From positions 186,001 through 250,000 of the forward strand of contig CBDDLL010000001.1 in the NCBI GenBank assembly GCA_965230625.1: a DNA stretch of 64,000 bases. The letters are read 5' to 3'. Shown here piece by piece: positions 53,469 to 60,488 of this stretch. Each line of letters starts with the position of its first letter. Position 1 is the first letter of the stretch. The notes under the pieces were generated by a model that worked only from the letters and a program-made list of their open reading frames with translations, did no database searches and was not told where the DNA came from. Source of the DNA: Saccharicrinis sp965230625 (lineage in GTDB: Bacteria > Bacteroidota > Bacteroidia > Bacteroidales > Marinilabiliaceae). Position numbers and translations under genes: made by a program.

Positions 53469-54761
53469 ATGAACTTTGTTGAAGAACTGAAATGGCGTGG
53501 AATGATTCACGATATGATGCCTGGAACAGAAAAGCAATTACAAAAAGAGATGACCACTGCATATGTAGGTATTGATCCTACGGCCGATTCTCTTCATATT
53601 GGTCACCTGGTTTCGGTAATGATGCTAAAACATTTACAAGTATCTGGTCATAGACCAATAGTGTTAGTTGGCGGTGCAACTGGTATGATTGGAGATCCTT
53701 CGGGTAAATCAGCTGAACGAAATCTTTTAGACGAATCTACTCTTCGTCATAACCAGGATTGCCTAAAAGCACAGCTTAGTCGCTTTTTAGATTTTAACAG
53801 CGGTGAAAAAAATCAGGCTGTTATGGTAAATAATTATGATTGGATGAAAGAATTCTCATTCCTGGAATTTATTAGAGACATTGGCAAACACATTACTGTT
53901 AACTACATGATGGCCAAAGACTCTGTAAAGAAAAGAATTAGCGGAGAGGGTAATTCAGGACTTTCATTCACTGAATTCACTTACCAGCTGGTTCAGGGAA
54001 CTGACTTTTACCACTTATACCAAAAGTATGATTGTAAATTGCAGATGGGGGGATCTGACCAATGGGGAAATATTACTACCGGAACCGAATTAGTTAGAAG
54101 AAAACTTGGTGGTGAAGCATTTGCAATGACTTGTCCATTAATTACCAAAGCAGATGGTGGCAAGTTTGGAAAAACCGAATCGGGAAATGTATGGTTAGAT
54201 CCTAAGCGAACCAGTCCTTACAAGTTTTTGCAATTTTGGCTAAATACCTCTGATGCAGATGCAGAGAAGTACATTAAGATATTTACATTACTTTCTCAAG
54301 AAGAAGTAGAAGCATTAATAAAAGAACATAGCGAAGCTCCTCATGCTCGTGCATTACAAAAAAAATTAGCCGAAGAGGTAACTGTAATGATTCACGGTAG
54401 GGAAGCTTATGATTCATCGGTTGAAGCCAGTCAAATATTGTTTGGCAAGTCCACAATGGATGCTTTAAAAAAGATTGATGAGGATACATTCCTTTCTGTT
54501 TTTGAAGGTGTTCCGACATTTAATATCTCTAAGGAAGAACTATCTGCCGGAATAGATATTCTAGAATTACTTGCGGTTAAAACCGAGATATTCCCTTCGA
54601 AAGGAGAAGCACGCAAAACAATTAAAGGTGGAGGAGTTAGCTTAAATAAAGAAAAAATAACAGATATTGAATTAAAAGCCAATAATTCCTACCTACTAAA
54701 TGATAAATATTTACTCTTCCAAAAAGGTAAAAAGAACTTTTTTGTCGTAGTTGTTGAATAA
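53469..54761 (+). CDS. tyrS: Tyrosyl-tRNA synthetase
   Basis: 430 residues from the ATG at 53469. A TTG at 53424 would add 15 residues but overlaps a -7 element TATCTTTG (53419-53426), so it is rejected. The class I motif HIGH is in ADSLHIGHLVSVMML, the tyrosine site in QLVQGTDFYHLY and QMGGSDQWGNITTG, and the KMSKS equivalent is KFGKT. A C-terminal S4 domain (about 365-430) binds tRNA. A terminator follows. Confidence 0.96.
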   Translation: MNFVEELKWRGMIHDMMPGTEKQLQKEMTTAYVGIDPTADSLHIGHLVSVMMLKHLQVSGHRPIVLVGGATGMIGDPSGKSAERNLLDESTLRHNQDCLKAQLSRFLDFNSGEKNQAVMVNNYDWMKEFSFLEFIRDIGKHITVNYMMAKDSVKKRISGEGNSGLSFTEFTYQLVQGTDFYHLYQKYDCKLQMGGSDQWGNITTGTELVRRKLGGEAFAMTCPLITKADGGKFGKTESGNVWLDPKRTSPYKFLQFWLNTSDADAEKYIKIFTLLSQEEVEALIKEHSEAPHARALQKKLAEEVTVMIHGREAYDSSVEASQILFGKSTMDALKKIDEDTFLSVFEGVPTFNISKEELSAGIDILELLAVKTEIFPSKGEARKTIKGGGVSLNKEKITDIELKANNSYLLNDKYLLFQKGKKNFFVVVVE

Positions 54762-54789
54762 AGAGTCGATTAATCTAAAATATTTAAAG

Positions 54790-54828
54790 AAAGGCGCTAA
54801 TCTTATATAAACTGGTTGCGCTTTTTTT
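54790..54828 (+). terminator. Intrinsic terminator after tyrS
   Basis: AAAGGCGC (54790-54797) can pair with GCGCTTTT (54818-54825) with one G-U pair across a 20-nt loop, followed by a T run. Confidence 0.65.
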
Positions 54829-54921
54829 ATACTCTTACATTAAACAATCATTTATTTACATAAATATAAAATAATCTTTAACGATAACGTTTTTATTTAT
54901 GATTAACATAGTTCTTTAAAT

Positions 54922-54951
54922 TTGGAGGTGAAAATTATTTATTTACATTTG
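54922..54951 (+). promoter_or_regulatory. Consensus Bacteroidota promoter
   Basis: TTG (54922-54924), 19 bp, TACATTTG (54944-54951): an exact match to the TTG-N19-TAnnTTTG consensus. Transcription would begin near 54958, about 30 nt before a 32-codon open frame and 335 nt before the barrel gene. Confidence 0.7.
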
Positions 54952-54987
54952 CGTCAAATTTTAGTTGGATAACCTTAAACAGAAGAA

Positions 54988-55086
54988 ATGAATAAATTAC
55001 TTAGCTCAACCAGCACCCTTTTATTATTAACATCTTCAATTTATATTCAAACAAAACAAGAGCATTCTTTATCTCAGCATTTTTAA
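54988..55086 (+). CDS. Possible 32-residue small protein or decayed signal peptide
   Basis: An ATG-to-TAA frame encoding a hydrophobic, Ser/Thr/Leu-rich start (LLSSTSTLLLLTSSIYI) and then a polar end. This resembles a signal peptide without a mature protein. It follows a consensus promoter at a suitable distance. The sequence before its ATG (AACCTTAAACA) recurs just before the barrel gene at 55293, so it may be the stump of a lost tandem copy. It could also be chance. Confidence 0.3.
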   Translation: MNKLLSSTSTLLLLTSSIYIQTKQEHSLSQHF

Positions 55087-55202
55087 TATGCTTATCAACA
55101 TCTTCATGAATCTCTTACTCCAAACATTTTGATTCATTTAAAAACCAAAAGCATTATATATAAATATTTAATTATCAAATGTTAAAAGTTAGTTGAAAAA
55201 TG

Positions 55203-55218
55203 TGGCATGTTATTTGGT
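55203..55218 (+). promoter_or_regulatory. Sigma-54-like promoter, copy 1
   Basis: TGGCATGTTATTTGGT fits the sigma-54 -24/-12 pattern (TGGCAC-N5-TTGC) at TGGCA and TTG with the right spacing. The identical 16-mer occurs at 58128 upstream of another small barrel gene. It lies 75 bp before the ATG at 55293. Confidence 0.45.
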
Positions 55219-55292
55219 TAAACAGAATCGAAGAATCAAATTATAGAATGCTGTTATTATTATTAATTTATATTAAACAACCTTAAACAAAC

Positions 55293-55913
55293 GTGATGAA
55301 AAGAATTTTTACCTTAATTTTTGCCTCTTTACTATTAACTTCTGTTAGTTATGCTCAAACAGAGCAAGGTAGAACTTTGATTTCTGGCTCTACAAATTTA
55401 TCATATTCAACATCAAAAAGTCAAGATGAGTATGATGGCAGGTCTGTAGGAGATAAAACTAAACTTAATAAGATTAATTTTACACCATCATTCGGATATT
55501 TTTTATTCGATAATTTTGTTGCAGGAGTTTCATTCAGTTTTAAATATGATAGGACAAAAAATCAAGAAATGAAATTTGAAAACAATTCATTATCAGCAGG
55601 CCCATTTGTTCGTTATTACTTAGGCAACTCCAAAATTAAACCTTATATACATGGTGATATGTTATTCGGGAAAAAAATAGAAGATTTTAAACTTGACACT
55701 GGAGATTTTTTTTATGATATAGAAACCAAAGTAGAAAATAAATTGTTTGATTGGGATCTCGGTGGTGGTATAGCTATCTTTTTAAACAATACGGTATCTA
55801 TCGATTTGGGTCTAGTATATTCATCTTCATCATATACTGATAAGGATGATAACAAACGAAAAACTAAAGAGACAGGATTAGCTTTAAACGCAGGTTTTTC
55901 AATATTTCTTTAA
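55293..55913 (+). CDS. Outer-membrane beta-barrel protein
   Basis: 206 residues. The signal peptide ends VSYAQ (residue 22). The barrel pattern includes GSTNLSYSTSKSQDEYDG, FTPSFGYFLFDNFVAGVSFSF and FVRYYLGNSKIKPYIHGDM, ending GLALNAGFSIFL. The strand order fits eight-stranded OmpX/PorT-like barrels. It is not closely similar to the following tandem copies. A sigma-54-like promoter lies upstream. Its function is unknown. Confidence 0.75.
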   Translation: MMKRIFTLIFASLLLTSVSYAQTEQGRTLISGSTNLSYSTSKSQDEYDGRSVGDKTKLNKINFTPSFGYFLFDNFVAGVSFSFKYDRTKNQEMKFENNSLSAGPFVRYYLGNSKIKPYIHGDMLFGKKIEDFKLDTGDFFYDIETKVENKLFDWDLGGGIAIFLNNTVSIDLGLVYSSSSYTDKDDNKRKTKETGLALNAGFSIFL

Positions 55914-55994
55914 ACAAAATAATCAATCTATAAGATTTAAATAATGCACTTATGAAATAAGTGTACATAAATTTCATATCCCAATATTATTGTA

Positions 55995-56561
55995 ATGAAA
56001 AGAGTTTTATTTATTGCAGCTATTGCTGCACTCTCTGTTAGTGCATTTTCGCAAGCAAAAATTGGTGTTAAAGCAGGTTTAAACTTTGCTAAAATTAGCG
56101 GAGATGATGTTGAGGGTCTTGATGAATCAAGAACAAGTGGTGTATTTGGACTATTTACTAAGATAGACATTACTGAATCAATCGCATTTCAACCAGAATT
56201 ACTTTACTCTATGCAAGGAGGAAAAGATAACGATGGCACTTATAAGTTAGATTATTTTAACCTTCCATTTTTGATGAAATTTTACGTAGTGGAAGGCTTT
56301 AGTATAAACGCTGGACCGCAAATTGGTTTTCTTGCATCCGCAAAACTTAAAATAGAAGAAGATAATCTTGGCATTGAAGCTGACGTTAAAGATGATTTCA
56401 AAGCTATTGATTTTGCATTAAGTCTTGGTATAGGTTACGAAACAGAAATGGGGCTTTGCTTTGATGCAAGATATAACATAGGGCTAAGTGATATACCTGA
56501 AGTTGATAATACTAATGCTAAGAATGGAGTGCTTCAATTTACTGTAGGCTACACATTTTAA
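55995..56561 (+). CDS. PorT-like outer-membrane beta-barrel, paralogue A1
   Basis: 188 residues with a signal peptide ending SAFSQ (residue 20). It contains KIGVKAGLNFAKISGDD, FQPELLYSMQGGKD, LPFLMKFYVVEGFSINAGPQIGFLAS and the C-terminal barrel strand FTVGYTF. This matches the PorT/outer_membrane_beta-barrel_2 family. The next gene is a clear paralogue with the same blocks, so this is a tandem duplication. Its function is unknown. Confidence 0.82.
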   Translation: MKRVLFIAAIAALSVSAFSQAKIGVKAGLNFAKISGDDVEGLDESRTSGVFGLFTKIDITESIAFQPELLYSMQGGKDNDGTYKLDYFNLPFLMKFYVVEGFSINAGPQIGFLASAKLKIEEDNLGIEADVKDDFKAIDFALSLGIGYETEMGLCFDARYNIGLSDIPEVDNTNAKNGVLQFTVGYTF

Positions 56562-56649
56562 TTAATCTATTTACATATTTTTTAACCGCATGCTGATGAA
56601 GCAATTTTATCAGCTTGCATAATTATTAACATCCTAAAACTTATAAAAA

Positions 56650-57225
56650 ATGAAAAGGATTTTATTTATCGTAATGATTGCTGCACTTTCTGTTAGTGCA
56701 TTTTCCCAAGCAAAATTTGGAGTTAAAGCTGGTTTAAACATTGCTAAAGGTAGTGGTGATGCTTTTGAAGGCTTAGATTCAAGAACAGCTGGAGTATTTG
56801 GCGTTTTTACTAAGGTCGGTATTTCGGAATCCATCGCATTTCAACCGGAATTGCTTTACTCAATGCAAGGAGGAAAAACAACTCAAGATGGAGTAGATGT
56901 AACTTTAAAACTAGATTATATTAATCTACCTTTAATGATGAAGTTTTATGTAGGTGAAGGTTTTAGCTTAAATGCAGGACCTCAAGTTGGCTTCCTAGCT
57001 TCTGCAAAAGTAAAAGGCGAACAAGATGGAAACAGCGCACAAGGAGATGTAAAAGAGCTATATAAAGGCATGGATTTCGGTTTGAATCTTGGTATGGGAT
57101 ATGAAACTGAAATAGGGCTTGGTTTTGATGTAAGATATAACTTGGGTTTAAGTGATATTCCCGATGTTGATGATGCTGACGGTAAGAATGGAGTATTCCA
57201 ACTTACTGTAGGTTATACTTTTTAA
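56650..57225 (+). CDS. PorT-like outer-membrane beta-barrel, paralogue A2
   Basis: 191 residues with the same layout as the preceding gene: signal ending SAFSQ, KFGVKAGLNIAKGSGD, FQPELLYSMQGGKT, LPLMMKFYVGEGFSLNAGPQVGFLAS and terminal LTVGYTF. A few extra residues (TTQDGVDVT) lie in one loop, so divergence is mainly in the exposed loops. The spacing to A1 is 88 bp. It ends at a GCCGG-type terminator. Confidence 0.82.
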   Translation: MKRILFIVMIAALSVSAFSQAKFGVKAGLNIAKGSGDAFEGLDSRTAGVFGVFTKVGISESIAFQPELLYSMQGGKTTQDGVDVTLKLDYINLPLMMKFYVGEGFSLNAGPQVGFLASAKVKGEQDGNSAQGDVKELYKGMDFGLNLGMGYETEIGLGFDVRYNLGLSDIPDVDDADGKNGVFQLTVGYTF

Positions 57226-57248
57226 GTAAATCAAATTATATTTAAACG

Positions 57249-57271
57249 AACCGGCCTTTGTGCCGGTTTTT
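57249..57271 (+). terminator. Intrinsic terminator (GCCGG type)
   Basis: AACCGGC (57249-57255) and GCCGGTT (57262-57268) form the stem, followed by T residues. The same core recurs after the B-family barrel genes. Confidence 0.8.
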
Positions 57272-57435
57272 AGCTCACTATCACTTTACACTAACGTTAA
57301 TTTTATTAGCGTCAACAGCCATATATACTCCATAAATAGCAAGTAGCGTTAATTATTCTTAAATTTCTAAATATCACAATTATTTAAAATTTCATACTTT
57401 CAATTACAATTTTTTTAACCTTAAAAACAATCAAC

Positions 57436-57930
57436 ATGAAAAAATTATTATTTGTAGTAGTTTTTATTGCAATGGTTGCAACAGCTTCAAATGCACAATG
57501 GAAATTTGGTGGAGGCTTAACTTTAGGCACACAAGTATCTATTGATGACGATTTAAGTGAAAAAATGGGATTTGGATTAAATGCCAGAGCTGACTATTCT
57601 TTTAATGATCAATGGTCTGTTGCCCCTGGAATAACCATCTTTTTCCCTAGTAGTCCTGATGGCATAGACTATAGCACATGGCAATTAAACGGGGATGCAC
57701 ATTACAAATTTTATAGTGAAGATGCTTTCAATATTTATGGTCTTGCTGGATTAAACCTTACCTTTAGAAAAGTTGACTTTGGATTACTGGGTGATAACAC
57801 AGACAATGAATTAGGATTAGATCTAGGAGCAGGTATTAACTTTGGACAAATGTTTTTTGGAGAGTTAAAATATGACTCTGCTTACGAACAATTAGGAATT
57901 ACAATAGGTGTATTATTTGGAGGGAATTAA
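57436..57930 (+). CDS. Small outer-membrane beta-barrel, paralogue B1
   Basis: 164 residues with a signal peptide ending SNAQ (residue 20). WKFGGGLTLGTQVSI, GLNARADYSFNDQWSVAPGI, STWQLNGDAHYKFYSEDAFNIYGLAGLNLTF and the end FFGELKYDSAYEQLGITIGVLFG define a family shared with the next two genes. It is the most diverged member of the trio. Its function is unknown. Confidence 0.8.
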   Translation: MKKLLFVVVFIAMVATASNAQWKFGGGLTLGTQVSIDDDLSEKMGFGLNARADYSFNDQWSVAPGITIFFPSSPDGIDYSTWQLNGDAHYKFYSEDAFNIYGLAGLNLTFRKVDFGLLGDNTDNELGLDLGAGINFGQMFFGELKYDSAYEQLGITIGVLFGGN

Positions 57931-57951
57931 TTCACAATAATAAAATTATTA

Positions 57952-57990
57952 AGCATAAAAAAACCGGTGTAACACCGGTTTTTTTATGCT
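57952..57990. terminator. Perfect 18-bp palindromic terminator
   Basis: AGCATAAAAAAACCGGTG (57952-57969) pairs exactly with its complement at 57973-57990 around a 3-nt loop. The internal T7 and A7 runs let it work in both directions. Confidence 0.85.
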
Positions 57991-58127
57991 CATCCAAATT
58001 AAACTTCCACTTTTAATGTCATATAAGCAATAGTAAAATTGGTATAAATATTAGTAAAGATGCTATAATACTTAATTTTAATTGTATTTATGATGATAAT
58101 ATTTTTTATTTAACCTCTTTCCAATAT

Positions 58128-58143
58128 TGGCATGTTATTTGGT
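58128..58143 (+). promoter_or_regulatory. Sigma-54-like promoter, copy 2
   Basis: TGGCATGTTATTTGGT, identical to 55203-55218, located 159 bp before the ATG of barrel gene B2. Flanking bases differ between the two copies, so the 16-mer is conserved beyond simple duplication of the region. Confidence 0.45.
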
Positions 58144-58301
58144 ATTTAGGTACTAATTGACAATTATAGTATTTAACCTTTACATTTCAATTTCATGAAA
58201 TTACATAACAATACAACTGATTAACAAGCCTTTAACTTAACATTATTATCATTTTATATTATTACAATAATCTAATTACTAAATTTTTAACAGAAAAAAA
58301 C

Positions 58302-58790
58302 ATGAAAAAATTATTCTTTACTCTTACAATTTTATTAGTTTCTACTTCCATTTTTGCCCAATTTAAAGTTGGAGGAGGTATTACATTTGGCAATAAAATA
58401 TCAATTAACCAAGATATTGGAGCTGGCTTAAATATCAGATGTAACTATTCGTTTAATCCTAAATTGACTTTATCAGCTGGATACACCTATGTTATCCCAA
58501 GTACTATTGTAAGTTCTAATTATAATGCACGCTATACCTCTTGGCAAATTAATTCAGACTTACACTACAACTTCTTATCGAATGAGAACTTTAAGCTTTA
58601 CGCATTAGCTGGGCTTGTATATACTGAAGAAAAGGATAGTACTTTTCGCACAAATGGTGGTTCAAATAGTAGTGGAAGCGGAACTTATTCAAATTTAGGT
58701 ATTGGTACAAATTACAAAAAATATTTTGGAGAAGTAAAATATGATAGTTCTTATAGTCAAGTAGCTTTAACATTAGGAGTTTTCTTCTAA
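58302..58790 (+). CDS. Small outer-membrane beta-barrel, paralogue B2
   Basis: 162 residues with a signal peptide ending IFAQ. FKVGGGITFGNKISINQDIGAG, NIRCNYSFNPKLTLSAGYTYVIPSTI, SWQINSDLHYNFLSNENFKLYALAGL and the end KKYFGEVKYDSSYSQVALTLGVFF are nearly the same as in B3. A short Ser/Gly-rich loop (NGGSNSSGSGTYS) separates late strands. It is a recent duplicate of B3. Its function is unknown. Confidence 0.8.
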   Translation: MKKLFFTLTILLVSTSIFAQFKVGGGITFGNKISINQDIGAGLNIRCNYSFNPKLTLSAGYTYVIPSTIVSSNYNARYTSWQINSDLHYNFLSNENFKLYALAGLVYTEEKDSTFRTNGGSNSSGSGTYSNLGIGTNYKKYFGEVKYDSSYSQVALTLGVFF

Positions 58791-58810
58791 ATAGAATTAC
58801 TTCAATTTAC

Positions 58811-58832
58811 AACCGGCTCAATGCCGGTTTTT
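58811..58832 (+). terminator. Intrinsic terminator after B2 (GCCGG type)
   Basis: AACCGGC (58811-58817) and GCCGGTT (58823-58829) with a 5-nt loop and following T residues. The preceding 20 bp match the region before the B3 terminator, showing duplication of the whole unit. Confidence 0.8.
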
Positions 58833-58983
58833 ACATACCCTATATTAATAAAGTCACAATCAAAGAAATCATTTCTAACATCAAAACTGCTTTAACCTGT
58901 CTTTAACTTAGCTTTAGCTTCCTTGTAACTTATCATAGTATATTTTTGTGATCAATAAATTACTAACATTATAAAATATAATT

Positions 58984-59472
58984 ATGAAAAAGTTACTATT
59001 TAGCTTTGCAATCTTACTAATTTCAACTTCAATTTTTTCGCAGTTTAAAGTCGGTGGAGGTGTTACATTTGGAAATAGAATATCAAATAACCAAGACATT
59101 GGAGCTGGCTTAAATATTCGGTGTAATTATTCTTTTAATCCCAAACTAACTTTGTCTACTGGCTATACCTATGTAATCCCTAGCACAATTGGAGGAACAC
59201 GTTATACCTCATGGCAAATAAATTCCGATTTGCATTATAACTTTTTATCAAAAGATAATTTTAAACTTTACGGATTAGCTGGAATTAATTATACTCAAGA
59301 AAAGAACAGTACTAGCTTTACAAATGGTTCAATATTAAGTACTATGAACAGTAGTACGGGTAAAGCTGGTTTAAATGTAGGTATTGGTGCGAATTTCAAA
59401 AAATATTTTGGAGAGGTAAAATATGATAGTTCTTATAATCAAGTAGCTTTAACACTAGGTATTTTCTTCTAA
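58984..59472 (+). CDS. Small outer-membrane beta-barrel, paralogue B3
   Basis: 162 residues, with a signal peptide ending IFSQ and the same barrel blocks as B2 (FKVGGGVTFGNRISNNQDIGAG, NIRCNYSFNPKLTLSTGYTYVIPSTI, SWQINSDLHYNFLSKDNFKLYGLAG). The main differences are in two surface loops (loss of SSNYNA; insertion of SILSTMNSSTGKAG). Its stop codon lies inside the target duplication of a MITE-like insertion. Confidence 0.8.
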   Translation: MKKLLFSFAILLISTSIFSQFKVGGGVTFGNRISNNQDIGAGLNIRCNYSFNPKLTLSTGYTYVIPSTIGGTRYTSWQINSDLHYNFLSKDNFKLYGLAGINYTQEKNSTSFTNGSILSTMNSSTGKAGLNVGIGANFKKYFGEVKYDSSYNQVALTLGIFF

Positions 59473-59633
59473 ATAGCCTTTGCAAGAAAACGCCAAATAC
59501 AGCGTTATGCTTGCCAGAAAAATACTCATTTACACAAGTTAAACTCCGTTTTTTCTGGCTTCACAAGCCTTGTCTTTGACATTTTCTTATTAAAGACTTT
59601 GAAAATATTGAGTTTTCTTGTTGGCACTAAATA
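59469..59633. mobile_element. MITE-like 151-bp insertion with CTAAATA target duplication
   Basis: CTAAATA occurs at 59469-59475 and again at 59627-59633. Between them (59476-59626) is a segment whose ends are imperfect inverted repeats (GCCTTTGCAAGAAAAC at the left; GTTTTCTTGTTGGC at the right). Internal pairs GCCAGAAAAA/TTTTTTCTGGC, GGCTT/AAGCC and GTCTTT/AAAGAC add structure. The paralogue B2 carries the uninterrupted sequence (CTAAATAGAATTACTTCA at 58786-58804), giving an empty site for comparison. No coding capacity. Confidence 0.75.
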
Positions 59634-59650
59634 AAATTACTTCAGTTTAC

Positions 59651-59674
59651 AACCGGCTCAAAGCCGGTTTTTTT
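59651..59674 (+). terminator. Intrinsic terminator after B3 (GCCGG type)
   Basis: AACCGGC (59651-59657) and GCCGGTT (59663-59669) plus a T run. It is now 180 bp from the B3 stop because of the MITE-like insertion. Confidence 0.8.
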
Positions 59675-59746
59675 ATACCTCACACTAATCTAACTAATGT
59701 AATTATTATATTGCACCGTTTTTCTAATATTATAAATTAAAAACTA

Positions 59747-60253
59747 ATGCGCTACATATTAACCTTATGCATTTTTGTAACTTGCTTATTTGCTCATTCT
59801 CAAAAACAAGCTTTAATTTTTCTAAATAATAAAGAAACTAAAGCTGTGCAAATTTCCAGAGGTGGAATGGTAGTATTACAATATCAAGGTTATTTAAAGC
59901 AACTGGAGCAAGAAACTAACTATATAATTGATGTAAACGATAGTACAATAACATTAGGAAAACCAAGAGTTTTTTCTTCCCCCAAAGATGTTAAAGAAAT
60001 AAGAATAAAAGATATTAGAGGCTTTAGAAGGATTTCTGTTGGATCTCAATTATTAAAAATGGTTTTAACAGTTGGAGCTACATTAGGCACATATTATGCG
60101 ATAACCGAAAATGGTGATGATTTAACCAATACTCAGGAATTATTATTTTCTACAGGAGCAGGTTTGGCAGCCAGAATATCATTAAATATAATTTTTCCTG
60201 ATAATAAAATTAAACATAAGGTTAAGGATAAGTGGAAAGTAATTACGAGATAA
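59747..60253 (+). CDS. Exported protein of unknown function
   Basis: 168 residues with a signal peptide ending AHSQ (residue 18). The mature part begins with a beta-rich segment (ALIFLNNKETKAVQISRGGMVVLQYQGYLKQ, then IIDVNDSTITLGK) that looks like a small SH3/OB-type domain. A hydrophobic stretch (about 108-121, LKMVLTVGATLGTYYAI) and a basic end follow. This pattern occurs in Bacteroidota hypothetical proteins. I do not recognise a named family. It follows the barrel cluster on the same strand and has its own upstream spacer. Confidence 0.6.
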   Translation: MRYILTLCIFVTCLFAHSQKQALIFLNNKETKAVQISRGGMVVLQYQGYLKQLEQETNYIIDVNDSTITLGKPRVFSSPKDVKEIRIKDIRGFRRISVGSQLLKMVLTVGATLGTYYAITENGDDLTNTQELLFSTGAGLAARISLNIIFPDNKIKHKVKDKWKVITR

Positions 60254-60488
60254 AAATTAGTAGAAAGTTTGAAGTGAAAAGTGGGGAGTGGCTAACTAAG
60301 AAATAAAACCAATACTTAATTTAATAGTTTGTTATTTTTTGTATATATCTCAATATTAAGGCATTAAATAGCCATCAAGATATGGTTCATGTGTTAATTT
60401 TAAGAACCTTGCAAATCAGTCTCATGTCTTTAGTCTTTATTCTAAAGATCTATTAAACTTTATAAACTTAATACTAATTTCCCGTTTA

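Larger units (their letters stand above)
54762..55292. other. 531-bp intergenic region with promoters and a small open frame
   Basis: From left to right it holds the tyrS terminator (54790-54828), a consensus TTG-N19-TACATTTG promoter (54922-54951), a 32-codon open frame (54988-55086), and a sigma-54-like promoter (55203-55218) in front of the barrel gene at 55293. Confidence 0.6.
57931..58301. other. Intergenic region with palindromic terminator and sigma-54-like promoter
   Basis: 371 bp. It contains the 18-bp palindromic terminator of the B1 gene (57952-57990), the 16-mer sigma-54-like promoter (58128-58143), and a TTG-N21-TACATTTC near-consensus promoter (58157-58188). It is otherwise AT-rich and empty. 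Confidence 0.55.
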
